64,000 nt of DNA from Paenibacillus alkaliterrae (GTDB taxonomy: Bacteria; Bacillota; Bacilli; Paenibacillales; Paenibacillaceae): contig NZ_JAKGAP010000002.1 of NCBI RefSeq assembly GCF_021532375.1, positions 186,001 through 250,000 on the forward strand, written 5' to 3'. The translations under genes and the position numbers were made by a program. Positions 8,638 through 17,443 of this stretch are shown in pieces; position 1 is the first letter of the stretch; every line of letters starts with the position of its first letter. The notes beneath the pieces were generated by a model that saw nothing but the letters and a program-made list of their open reading frames with translations, did no database searches and had not been told where the DNA came from.

Positions 8638-9098
8638 AAAAAATGATTCCATGGTTAATCACCATACTGTTAGCCATCACGTTGATCGCAATTGTATCCA
8701 TCATATTGTTTAAATCGTTTTTTACGGATCCTAAAGAGCAAGCGACTGAAACAGAAACCATCGAGGTAAAGGTATTAACTGCAGATGAACGTGTGGAAGT
8801 AACGTCCGAATTAAAAGATTTCAGAAGAAACTTAAAGGATCCGGAATATATCGTTGTCATGAGTTTTGCTTTCCAGCTTGACAGCAAGAAAACAAAGGAA
8901 GATTTCGATAAGCTGCTTGAAATTGAAGTTAGGCCGATCATTAACCGCACTTTGGCCGATATGACAGCTGATGAGCTGAAAGGCTCCCAGGGTGAAGATG
9001 CGTTTGAATCCAGGTTGCTGAACTTAATAAATCCAATCATTCCGAAAGGGAAATTAGTAAAAGTTGAAATTACTAACTTTATTATTACAGAAATTTAA
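8634..9098 (+). CDS. fliL: Flagellar basal body protein FliL
   Basis: Single-pass membrane protein that associates with the stator around the basal body. The 154 aa product has one transmembrane helix at about residues 5-28 (IPWLITILLAITLIAIVSIILF) and a periplasmic FliL domain (YIVVMSFAFQLD; the C-terminal ITNFIITEI strand). The ATG overlaps the flbD stop codon, and GGAGG lies upstream inside flbD. Confidence 0.93.
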   Translation: MKKMIPWLITILLAITLIAIVSIILFKSFFTDPKEQATETETIEVKVLTADERVEVTSELKDFRRNLKDPEYIVVMSFAFQLDSKKTKEDFDKLLEIEVRPIINRTLADMTADELKGSQGEDAFESRLLNLINPIIPKGKLVKVEITNFIITEI

Positions 9099-9135
9099 AT
9101 GACTACGCCGACATTCCTCGAAGGAGGTGAGATAT

Positions 9136-10137
9136 TTGGTTGATGTTTTATCGCAAAATGAAATTGATGCGCTGCTTGCTGCTTTATCTTCCGGAGAAAT
9201 GGATGCCGAGGATTTAAAAAAGGAAGAGACAACCCGCAAAGTCAGTGTGTACGATTTCAAGCGCGCCGTTCGTTTTTCGAAGGATCATATTCGAAGCTTG
9301 ACCCGCATTCACGAAAACTTCGCGCGATATTTAACAACCTATTTCTCAGCGCAACTCCGCACATTTGTTCAGATCAATGTCGTGCAGGTTGAGCAATTGC
9401 CCTATGACGAATTTATTCGTTCAATTCCGAAGATGACGATTCTGAACATATTTGAGGCGGAACCGCTGGAAGGGCGAATGGTGCTTGAAGTTCATCCGAA
9501 CGTAGCTTATGCCATGTTGGATAGAATGTTAGGCGGACAAGGTACAGCACCCTCGAAAATAAATAACTTAACCGAGATAGAAACCATCGTTATGGAGCGT
9601 ATATTCAGTCGTACGTTTGAGAGTCTGCAGGAAGCTTGGAGAACGATCATAGATATTTCTCCAAGACTGGAGGCGTTGGAAACAAATCCGCAGTTTATGC
9701 AAATTGTATCTCCGAACGAGACGATAGCGCTTATTTCATTCAGCACTAAAATAGGTGATACGACAGGAATGATAAACCTATGTATTCCACATGTCGTCAT
9801 TGAACCTATCATGTCAAGATTGTCCGTCCATCATTGGTTCGTTTCACAGAAGAAAGCCCGCGCTCCTGAAGAGGTTGAAATATTGGAGCAGCGTGTTCAT
9901 AAAGCGAAGCTTCCAATCGTAGCTGAGCTCGGCGAATCTTCGATAACGATCAAAGAGTTTCTTGGATTGAATATTGGCGATGTCATTTCATTGAACAAGT
10001 CGGTAGACGAAGGACTGAAAATCAAGGTCGGCGAGAAGCTTAAATTTCTCGGCAGTCCCGGCTCTGTAAAAGATCGGCTGGCTGTACAAGTGGATGAGGT
10101 CATCAGCGAAGGAGTGGAAGAAGAACATGACGAGTAA
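9136..10137 (+). CDS. fliM: Flagellar motor switch protein FliM
   Basis: C-ring protein that binds CheY-P and FliG. The 333 aa product begins VDVLSQNEIDALLAAL, the N-terminal CheY-binding peptide. A CheC-like middle domain with the LGGQG motif (MLDRMLGGQGT) follows, then a C-terminal FliN-like domain (about residues 250-325). I chose TTG 9136 because AAGGAGG (9121-9127) is 8 nt upstream; the in-frame GTG at 9127 is part of that site. It overlaps fliY by 11 nt. Confidence 0.95.
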   Translation: MVDVLSQNEIDALLAALSSGEMDAEDLKKEETTRKVSVYDFKRAVRFSKDHIRSLTRIHENFARYLTTYFSAQLRTFVQINVVQVEQLPYDEFIRSIPKMTILNIFEAEPLEGRMVLEVHPNVAYAMLDRMLGGQGTAPSKINNLTEIETIVMERIFSRTFESLQEAWRTIIDISPRLEALETNPQFMQIVSPNETIALISFSTKIGDTTGMINLCIPHVVIEPIMSRLSVHHWFVSQKKARAPEEVEILEQRVHKAKLPIVAELGESSITIKEFLGLNIGDVISLNKSVDEGLKIKVGEKLKFLGSPGSVKDRLAVQVDEVISEGVEEEHDE

Positions 10138-11395
10138 GGATTATTTGTCGCAAGAGGAAATTGATGCATTGCTCCGTCAAACCGCCAATGAGCCTGAGCC
10201 TGTGCAATCAGCCTCGAATGCAGCTCAACTTTCAGATTATTTATCGTCTTTAGAGCAAGATGCCCTCGGTGAAATCGGTAATATTACGTTTGGCAGCGCG
10301 GCGACCGCTCTTTCCACGTTGCTTGGCAAGAAGGTGGATATAACAACGCCCCAGGTAACGTTAGTCAAAAAGGAAGAGCTTGCTGATATATTTCCTAAAC
10401 CGCATGTCGCAGTGAGCGTACAATATGTCGATGGCTTCCAAGGCATTAATTCACTTGTTATCAAAACGAAGGATGCTCAAATCATTGCAGATCTTATGCT
10501 TGGCGGAGACGGTGAAATTACGTTGGAGGAGCTAAATGAAATTCATATTAGCGCCGTTCAGGAAGCAATGAACCAGATGATGGGCTCATCGGCTACATCC
10601 ATGTCGACGATCTTCAATCGTTTCGTGAACATTTCGCCGCCAGGAATCGACATTTTGAATATAAATAGCGGCGATGGAATGGATCACCTGCCGCAAGTTG
10701 ATTTATTTATTAAGATCTCTTTCCGTTTAACGATCGGGGATTTGATTGATTCAACGATTATGCAACTGCTTCCCATCTCCTTTGCGAAGCAAATGGTGGA
10801 CATCTTGATGGGCGTAGTGGAAGAAGCGCCGGCGCAGCCAAGCGCACCGACTCCTCCGCCGGCGGCAGCGCAGCAAGCCGCTGCTATGCAGCAAGCCGTT
10901 GCTATGCAGCAGACAGCTGCCGCGCAGATGAACGCCATACCGTCGCAGATGAGTCAAATGGTGCCGCCGATGCAGGAAATGCCTTTTATGGGCTATCAAT
11001 CTCCTCCGGCAGGCTATGACTATTCGATGCAGCCGCCAGGACCTCATACATATGGTCAAGCCGTTAATCGAAATGTAAATGTTCAGTCCGTGCAATTTGC
11101 AAATTTTGGAAATGCACCCTATATACAACCTGATGAAACAAACCTCAATTTACTTCTCGACATACCGCTTAAGGTCACTGTAGAATTAGGTAGGACCCAG
11201 AAGCAAATTAAGGATATTTTGGAGCTGTCGCAAGGCTCGATTATCGAGCTGGACAAGCTGGCCGGCGAGCCTGTAGACATATTGGTGAACAACAAGCTAA
11301 TCGCGAAAGGCGAGGTTGTTGTCATAGATGAAAACTTTGGCGTCCGGGTAACGGATATCGTAAGTCAATGGGACCGCATTCAAAAATTACAATAG
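10127..11395 (+). CDS. fliY: Flagellar motor switch phosphatase FliY
   Basis: Switch-complex protein of Gram-positives that combines a CheC-type CheY-P phosphatase with a FliN domain. The 422 aa product starts with a FliM-like peptide (YLSQEEIDALL). Two CheC active-site helices follow (LGEIGNITFGSAATAL and AVQEAMNQMMGSSATSM), each with the E-x2-N pattern. A Pro/Gln/Ala/Met-rich linker lies at about residues 237-335, and a FliN domain from about 340 to the end. ATG 10127 has GAAGGAG about 10 nt upstream. cheY follows directly, which suits its phosphatase role. Confidence 0.95.
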   Translation: MTSKDYLSQEEIDALLRQTANEPEPVQSASNAAQLSDYLSSLEQDALGEIGNITFGSAATALSTLLGKKVDITTPQVTLVKKEELADIFPKPHVAVSVQYVDGFQGINSLVIKTKDAQIIADLMLGGDGEITLEELNEIHISAVQEAMNQMMGSSATSMSTIFNRFVNISPPGIDILNINSGDGMDHLPQVDLFIKISFRLTIGDLIDSTIMQLLPISFAKQMVDILMGVVEEAPAQPSAPTPPPAAAQQAAAMQQAVAMQQTAAAQMNAIPSQMSQMVPPMQEMPFMGYQSPPAGYDYSMQPPGPHTYGQAVNRNVNVQSVQFANFGNAPYIQPDETNLNLLLDIPLKVTVELGRTQKQIKDILELSQGSIIELDKLAGEPVDILVNNKLIAKGEVVVIDENFGVRVTDIVSQWDRIQKLQ

Positions 11396-11415
11396 CATCC
11401 TAGGAGGATAAAAAG

Positions 11416-11778
11416 ATGGCAAACCGCATTCTTATCGTAGACGACGCAGCATTCATGCGCATGATGATTCGAGACATTTTATCAAAGAACGGCTACGAAG
11501 TCGTCGGTGAAGCCCCTGATGGCGCTCAGGCGGTCGAAAAGTACAAGGAATTGAAGCCAGATCTAACAACAATGGATATTACGATGCCCGAAATGGACGG
11601 CATATCGGCTTTGAAAGAAATCAAAAAGCTCGATGGCAACGCGAAGGTTATTATGTGTTCGGCAATGGGTCAGCAAGCAATGGTTATTGATGCGATTCAA
11701 GCAGGCGCTAAAGATTTTATCGTAAAGCCTTTTCAAGCCGATCGCGTAATTGAAGCGATTAAGAAAACGCTCGGATAA
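11416..11778 (+). CDS. cheY: Chemotaxis response regulator CheY
   Basis: Single-domain receiver, 120 aa, that carries phosphate from CheA to the FliM/FliY switch. Acid pocket D9/D10, phospho-acceptor D54 (TTMDITMPEMDG), S83 (MCSAMG) and the conserved Lys of FIVKPF near residue 105 are all present. TAGGAGG lies about 9 nt before the ATG. It sits between its phosphatase FliY and the export genes, as in B. subtilis. Confidence 0.96.
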   Translation: MANRILIVDDAAFMRMMIRDILSKNGYEVVGEAPDGAQAVEKYKELKPDLTTMDITMPEMDGISALKEIKKLDGNAKVIMCSAMGQQAMVIDAIQAGAKDFIVKPFQADRVIEAIKKTLG

Positions 11779-11790
11779 AGATAAACCACG

Positions 11791-12435
11791 ATGTTTAACT
11801 TACATACGCGCATTTCAATGGTGTCTGCTCTTGGAATGGCGATTTGTCCCCGCTTTGCGGCTGCTGCTGCAGCAAACGGCAGCAGCGCAAACAGTGACGA
11901 ACAAATCGTGTTTTCGGGATCACAAAATGTCGCCGGGAGCTTGATCTGGGTCATTATCTCGCTCGCCATCGTTATCGTATTAATTATTTTTGTTATTAAA
12001 TGGTTGTCTCAGCGCAGCCGAACATGGGGCACGAATCGTTCGCTTCGTTCGCTTGGCGGTATTGCGCTCGGACAAAACAACTCGCTGCAGGTCGTTGAAG
12101 TTGCGGGAAAAATTTATATCGTGGGCGTAGGCGAGAGCATTACGCTGATTGATAAGCTGGATGACCCCGAAGAAGTCCGTTCAGCGATCGAGGCTATAGA
12201 ACGGCAACCAGAATCGGCATGGCCGCAAAATTTTCTAACGCAGCTAATCGGCAAAATGAAAAGTCGAAACGGAAAGACTGGACCTGAGCCGTCAAATGAG
12301 CAATGGAATCAAGGTTCATCCTTCCAGCATATGCTTCAAAGCAAGCTCAGTCAGCAAGCTGACCGGAAACAACAATTGGAATCATTGCTGCATGTCTCTA
12401 AATCAAATGAACGGTTGATGGATGATGAAAAATAA
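11791..12435 (+). CDS. fliO: Flagellar biosynthesis protein FliO (FliZ type)
   Basis: Membrane protein that helps assemble FliP into the export gate. The 214 aa product has an N-terminal hydrophobic segment with an Ala-rich cleavage-like region (residues about 10-30). A transmembrane helix lies at about 50-71 (GSLIWVIISLAIVIVLIIFVI), followed by a FliO domain with GQNNSLQVVEVAGKIYIVGVGE. The C-terminus is long, polar and Gln-rich. The ribosome site is weak (GGATAAAG). It overlaps fliP by 14 nt. Confidence 0.87.
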   Translation: MFNLHTRISMVSALGMAICPRFAAAAAANGSSANSDEQIVFSGSQNVAGSLIWVIISLAIVIVLIIFVIKWLSQRSRTWGTNRSLRSLGGIALGQNNSLQVVEVAGKIYIVGVGESITLIDKLDDPEEVRSAIEAIERQPESAWPQNFLTQLIGKMKSRNGKTGPEPSNEQWNQGSSFQHMLQSKLSQQADRKQQLESLLHVSKSNERLMDDEK

Positions 12436-13180
12436 GTGGTGGATATCAATCGTTGCGCTGCAGTTGCTTTCTATGATTATTCATAATGAAGCTTTTGCGG
12501 AGCCTTTGCCAGACGTATCCATAAACATTGGTGACGGAAGCGGCGAAGCGCCTGGCACCAGCGCCTTGTCCATACTGCTGCTGATTACCGTATTAAGCGT
12601 AGCGCCGGCTATACTGGTGCTAATGACAAGTTTCACGCGCATTGTCATCGTACTTGGTTTTGTCAGAACGTCACTCGGCACGCAGCAAATGCCGCCGAAT
12701 CAAGTGATCATTGGTCTAGCGATGTTTTTAACCTTTTTTATTATGGCGCCAACGTTCTCCCAAGTGAATGAGGCAGCGCTTCAGCCGTATTTAAAGGGAG
12801 AAATTTCACAAACCGAAGCCTTTGAGCAAGCCTCTATACCGATGAAGAAGTTTATGTTTTCCCATACGAGGGAAAAGGATTTGCTTCTGTTTATGAATTA
12901 TACGAAGACCGAGAAGCCGTCTTCTTATGAAGACATTCCCTTGACGGTGTTAATTCCCGCCTATGCGATTAGTGAGCTTAAGACCGCTTTTCAAATGGGG
13001 TTCATGATCTTTATTCCTTTTTTAGTCATCGATATGATCGTAGCGAGCACCTTGATGGCGATGGGGATGATGATGCTGCCTCCGGTAATGATTTCATTGC
13101 CGTTCAAATTGCTGTTATTTGTATTGGTAGACGGCTGGTACTTAATCGTTAAGTCTTTATTGTTGAGCTTCAACACGTGA
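12422..13180 (+). CDS. fliP: Flagellar type III export protein FliP
   Basis: Core channel subunit of the export gate (FliP5-FliQ4-FliR1). The 252 aa product has a cleavable signal peptide (MMKNKWWISIVALQLL... ending near AFA), four hydrophobic helices and the family signatures VLMTSFTRIVIVLGFVRTSLGTQQ (in part) and GWYLIVKSLLLSF. ATG codons at 12422 and 12425 are both possible. fliQ and fliR follow. Confidence 0.96.
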   Translation: MMKNKWWISIVALQLLSMIIHNEAFAEPLPDVSINIGDGSGEAPGTSALSILLLITVLSVAPAILVLMTSFTRIVIVLGFVRTSLGTQQMPPNQVIIGLAMFLTFFIMAPTFSQVNEAALQPYLKGEISQTEAFEQASIPMKKFMFSHTREKDLLLFMNYTKTEKPSSYEDIPLTVLIPAYAISELKTAFQMGFMIFIPFLVIDMIVASTLMAMGMMMLPPVMISLPFKLLLFVLVDGWYLIVKSLLLSFNT

Positions 13181-13202
13181 TGAGAGCAAGGAGGAACGTT
13201 TC

Positions 13203-13472
13203 ATGAGTACTGACTTCATAATCGGATTGGCTGGTGAAGCCGTCTTCGTGGTTTTGAAAGCCAGTGCGCCGATGCTCGCTCTTGCTTTAATCGTAGGTCT
13301 ACTCGTCAGCATATTTCAAGCGACAACACAGATTCAGGAGCAGACGCTGGCCTTTGTTCCCAAAATAGTAGCCGTTTTCGTATCCATCATCGTTTTTGGA
13401 CCGTGGATTCTAAATACGATTATCGACTTCACTTACAATCTGCTGAATAATCTTCATCAATATATCGGTTAG
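13203..13472 (+). CDS. fliQ: Flagellar type III export protein FliQ
   Basis: Small export-gate subunit, 89 aa with two transmembrane helices (about residues 15-38 and 50-75). The typical motif SIFQATTQIQEQTLAFVPKI is visible. AAGGAGG lies about 8 nt before the ATG. It is in the invariant fliP-fliQ-fliR order. Confidence 0.96.
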   Translation: MSTDFIIGLAGEAVFVVLKASAPMLALALIVGLLVSIFQATTQIQEQTLAFVPKIVAVFVSIIVFGPWILNTIIDFTYNLLNNLHQYIG

Positions 13473-13483
13473 GTTGTGAAGCG

Positions 13484-14278
13484 ATGAATGTGATCGTACA
13501 GGGGTTTCCTATTTTTTTATTGATCTTTTGTCGAATAACAGCGTTTTTCGTCGTGGCGCCGCTTTTCTCTTCCCGTGGCGTACCGAATACGTTCAAAATC
13601 GGACTCGGCTTTTTCATTTCGTTTATCGTTTTTCTAACGTACGGTATGAAGCAATCGATTGTACCGGATGCAGAGTACATACTTGTGTTGCTTCGCGAAA
13701 TTTTAGTCGGCTTACTGATGGGCTATGCGGTTTATTTGTTTTTTACAGTCGTTCAAACCGCTGGCGCATTTATGGATTTGCAGGTAGGTTTCGCGATGGT
13801 TAACATCGTTGACCCTCATACGGGGACATCGGCGCCTTTGCTGGGCAACTTTAAATACATGCTTCTAATCGTCGTCTTTCTGATGATGAACGGTCATCAT
13901 TTTCTATTAACCGGCTTGATGGACAGCTACCAATGGATGCCATTATCGAATGATCTTTTCAGCAGGCTTATGAATGGCAGCGTGACGGACTTTCTAACGA
14001 GAATGGTAGCAAATACATTTTTGTTAGCGATCCAAATTGCCGCTCCACTAGTCGTTGCTATGTTTCTAACCGATGTGGGCTTGGGTTTTTTGACGAAGAC
14101 AGCGCCGCAGTTCAACGTATTTGTAATCGGCATACCGCTGAAGCTTATCATCGGCATGATTTTATTGATATTGCTAATGCCGAGCTTAGCAGGTATTTTC
14201 GAAAGACTGTTTTCGATTATGTTCGATGCTTTGGAGCAGCTATTCGGAATCGTACAAGGACCGCCGCCTGAAGGGTAA
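13484..14278 (+). CDS. fliR: Flagellar type III export protein FliR
   Basis: Multi-pass export-gate protein that caps the FliP ring. The 264 aa product has about six hydrophobic helices and family segments such as FCRITAFFVVAPLFSSRGVP and LQVGFAMVNIVDPHTG. ATG at 13484 follows a short GGTTGTGAAGCG stretch, a modest ribosome site. It lies 11 nt after fliQ. Confidence 0.95.
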   Translation: MNVIVQGFPIFLLIFCRITAFFVVAPLFSSRGVPNTFKIGLGFFISFIVFLTYGMKQSIVPDAEYILVLLREILVGLLMGYAVYLFFTVVQTAGAFMDLQVGFAMVNIVDPHTGTSAPLLGNFKYMLLIVVFLMMNGHHFLLTGLMDSYQWMPLSNDLFSRLMNGSVTDFLTRMVANTFLLAIQIAAPLVVAMFLTDVGLGFLTKTAPQFNVFVIGIPLKLIIGMILLILLMPSLAGIFERLFSIMFDALEQLFGIVQGPPPEG

Positions 14279-14293
14279 TGGGAGGATGCTATC

Positions 14294-15391
14294 GTGCGCA
14301 ATTACCGCCTGAAGCTGGATCTTCAATTATTCAGTCAGGAGAAGACTGAGAAGGCTACACCGAAGAAACAAGGCGATGCAAGAAAGAAAGGCCAAGTCGC
14401 TAGATCCGCAGATCTGCCAGGCTCATTTATCCTGCTGTTCACTTTCATGGGATTTATTATGCTGGGCGGCTATTACAAGCAGCATATAATGATGCTTTTC
14501 GGCAATCTGTTTGAGGATTGGCTGCTAATGGACCTGACAACCGGTAATGTCATGACGCTTTTCAATGATGTGACGCTTGAGCTTCTGCTGATACTCATGC
14601 CCATTTTTGCGGTAGCCGTCATTATTGGGATATTGGGGAACATCGTGCAGTTTGGTTTCCTTCTAACTGGCGAGCCTCTAAAAATGCAGCTTAGCAAGAT
14701 GAATCCCATCAAAGGTTTTAAGCAGATTTTCTCTGCAAGAACTCTAGTCGAATTTTTGAAAAGCGTTTTGAAGCTGCTCATTATCGGTATATTGGTTTTT
14801 ATGGCGATCACGAAGGAATGGGAACGTATTCTAGTGCTGGCCAGCTTGCCGATTCAACATATTTTCAGCTTTACAGCTGGCCTTACCGTTAAGTTGGGCA
14901 TCGAAATAGGCGCGGTGCTAACGGTGCTTGCGCTGGCAGATTATTTTTATCAGCGTTACGAGCATAGCAAGAGTTTAAGAATGTCAAAGCAAGATATTAA
15001 AGATGAATATAAGAAATCTGAAGGCGATCCGCTTATTAAGGGCAAGATTCGTGAACGGCAGCGAAGAATGGCGCTTCAAAGAATGATGCAAGAGGTGCCA
15101 AAAGCCGATGTCATTATTACGAATCCGACCCACTTTGCCATTGCGTTGAAATATGACTCCTCACAGATGGAGGCGCCCAAAATTATCGCAAAGGGTATGA
15201 ATCATGTCGCCTTGCGCATAAGAGAGGTTGCTAAAGAAAACGGCATTGTCATGATGGAAAATAAGCCGCTCGCGAGAGCGCTTTATGAACGGGCAGAAAT
15301 TGGAGATGTAATCCCTCCGGATTTGTTCCAGGCTGTGGCCGAGGTGCTCGCATATGTATATAAAATGAAGGGTCGTGTAAAGTCGTCATAA
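14294..15391 (+). CDS. flhB: Flagellar export specificity switch FlhB
   Basis: Export-gate protein that switches from rod/hook to filament substrates. The 365 aa product has the N-terminal KTEKATPKKQGDARKKGQV motif, four transmembrane helices and a cytoplasmic C-terminal domain. The autocleavage site N277-P278-T279-H280 (TNPTHFAIAL) is intact. GTG start at 14294 with GGGAGG upstream (14280-14285). Confidence 0.96.
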   Translation: MRNYRLKLDLQLFSQEKTEKATPKKQGDARKKGQVARSADLPGSFILLFTFMGFIMLGGYYKQHIMMLFGNLFEDWLLMDLTTGNVMTLFNDVTLELLLILMPIFAVAVIIGILGNIVQFGFLLTGEPLKMQLSKMNPIKGFKQIFSARTLVEFLKSVLKLLIIGILVFMAITKEWERILVLASLPIQHIFSFTAGLTVKLGIEIGAVLTVLALADYFYQRYEHSKSLRMSKQDIKDEYKKSEGDPLIKGKIRERQRRMALQRMMQEVPKADVIITNPTHFAIALKYDSSQMEAPKIIAKGMNHVALRIREVAKENGIVMMENKPLARALYERAEIGDVIPPDLFQAVAEVLAYVYKMKGRVKSS

Positions 15392-15412
15392 TTCAGGGGG
15401 GGAGGCAGCGTC

Positions 15413-17443
15413 GTGAAAGCAAGAGACTTTATTATTCTTTTCGGAGTAATCGGAATTGTACTCATGATGATAATCCCGATCCCGGTACTTCTGCTTGATG
15501 TACTAATTATACTTAATATATCGATGGGTCTGATGATTTTACTTATTGCCATGAATACACGGGAAGCGCTTGACTTCTCTATATTTCCCGCAATTCTGTT
15601 AATAACGACCTTATTTCGGCTAGCTCTTAACGTATCGACAACAAGAAATATATTGTCTCATGCCGAGGCCGGAGAAGTCGTGGCCACGTTTGGCAGCTGG
15701 GTTGGCGGCGGACAAATCGCAATCGGGTTTATCGTTTTCCTTATTCTTGTGGTCGTTCAATTTATCGTTATCACAAAAGGCTCGGAACGGGTTGCCGAGG
15801 TCGCGGCAAGATTCACGCTGGATGCGATGCCTGGTAAGCAAATGAGTATCGACGCAGATTTAAATGCCGGCTTGATTAACGAACAGCAGGCTAAAGAGCG
15901 CCGATCGAAAATCGAACGTGAAGCCGACTTTTATGGCGCCATGGACGGCGCGAGTAAATTCGTTAAAGGCGATGCGATCGCATCGATCATTATCCTAATA
16001 ATCAATTTAGTAGGCGGCTTTATTATCGGGATGGCTATCCATGAATTGAGCTTTGGAGAGTCGCTCTCGACGTTCTCGATTCTTACGATTGGCGACGGAT
16101 TAGTCAGCCAAATACCTGCATTGCTTATTTCCACGGCAGCCGGACTTATCGTTACGAGAGCGGCATCTGACGGCAACCTAGCTGAAGATATAACCTCACA
16201 ATTGTTCAAGTATCCGAAGCTGCTCTTTGTAGCCGCGGGAACAATCGCTCTTTTGGGGCTGACGCCTATCGGTCCGCTTAGGACATGGCCGTTCGCCATT
16301 TTGCTGGCGTACGGAGGATGGTTTATGCAGAAGGCTATAAACAAGCGGCAGGAGCAAGAGGAAATGCTTGTCGAGGAGCAGCAAATCGAAGAGGTTCGCA
16401 GCCCTGAAAGCGTCATTAGCCTTTTACAGGTCGATCCAATTGAATTTGAATTCGGTTATGGTTTGATTCCGCTTGCGGATACGCAGCAGGGGGGCGATTT
16501 GCTGGACAGGATCATTATGATTCGCAGGCAATGCGCGCTTGAGCTCGGACTGGTCGTTCCCGTCATTCGTATTCGAGATAACATTCAATTAAAACCGAAT
16601 GAATATGTCATCAAGATAAAAGGAAATACCGTTGCGCGCGGCGATTTGCTGCTTAATCACTATTTAGCAATGAGCCCTGGATTTGAAGACGATTCGGTTG
16701 TCGGCATTGAAACGACCGAGCCAGCCTTCGGCTTGCCGGCCATTTGGATTGATGAACAGATGAAGGAACGCGCAGAATTGTCGGGCTACACGGTAGTCGA
16801 TCCTCCATCCGTCGTTGCTACTCATCTTACAGAGATTATTAAACGTCATGCACATGAGCTAATCGGACGTCAGGAAGCGAAGCTGCTTGTAGAAAATGTG
16901 AAGGAATCGTATCCGGCACTTATCGAAGAGCTCATTCCATCCATATTGACAGTAGGGGATGTGCAGAAAGTGCTTGCGAAGCTTCTTCGCGAGAAAGTAT
17001 CCATTCGGGACCTGGTTACCATATTTGAAGCATTAGCCGACCATGGAAATTATACGAAGGATCCCGATATTCTTACCGAATATGTTCGTCAGGCTTTGTC
17101 GAGACAAATTACGCAGCAGTTCTCATCAGGCGGCGATACGCTCCGTGTCATTACGGTCGGGCCTCAGCTTGAGAAGAAAATCGCGGAATCCGTTCAACAG
17201 TCAGATCAAGGAAGCTATATCGCTTTGGATCCCGTTTCTACGCAGCAGATTTATCAGAAGCTTAATGAGCATGTAAACCGTCAAATTCAATCGGGACAAC
17301 AGCCTGTTGTATTGGCCTCACCGACAATCCGTATGTATTTGAGACAAATTATCGAGAGAACGATGCAGGATGTGCCCGTGCTTTCTTACAGTGAGCTAGA
17401 GCCTAACATTGAAGTCCAAAGCGTCGGGGTGGTGAACCTATGA
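15413..17443 (+). CDS. flhA: Flagellar export gate protein FlhA
   Basis: Large export-gate protein, 676 aa: about eight N-terminal transmembrane helices to residue ~310, then a cytoplasmic domain that forms the nonameric ring and binds chaperones. The FHIPEP-type loop is recognisable (TLDAMPGKQMSIDADLNAG, about residues 140-158). GTG start; a G-rich ribosome site (G7 then AGG, 15396-15404) lies 8 nt upstream. It overlaps flhF by 4 nt. Confidence 0.96.
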   Translation: MKARDFIILFGVIGIVLMMIIPIPVLLLDVLIILNISMGLMILLIAMNTREALDFSIFPAILLITTLFRLALNVSTTRNILSHAEAGEVVATFGSWVGGGQIAIGFIVFLILVVVQFIVITKGSERVAEVAARFTLDAMPGKQMSIDADLNAGLINEQQAKERRSKIEREADFYGAMDGASKFVKGDAIASIIILIINLVGGFIIGMAIHELSFGESLSTFSILTIGDGLVSQIPALLISTAAGLIVTRAASDGNLAEDITSQLFKYPKLLFVAAGTIALLGLTPIGPLRTWPFAILLAYGGWFMQKAINKRQEQEEMLVEEQQIEEVRSPESVISLLQVDPIEFEFGYGLIPLADTQQGGDLLDRIIMIRRQCALELGLVVPVIRIRDNIQLKPNEYVIKIKGNTVARGDLLLNHYLAMSPGFEDDSVVGIETTEPAFGLPAIWIDEQMKERAELSGYTVVDPPSVVATHLTEIIKRHAHELIGRQEAKLLVENVKESYPALIEELIPSILTVGDVQKVLAKLLREKVSIRDLVTIFEALADHGNYTKDPDILTEYVRQALSRQITQQFSSGGDTLRVITVGPQLEKKIAESVQQSDQGSYIALDPVSTQQIYQKLNEHVNRQIQSGQQPVVLASPTIRMYLRQIIERTMQDVPVLSYSELEPNIEVQSVGVVNL

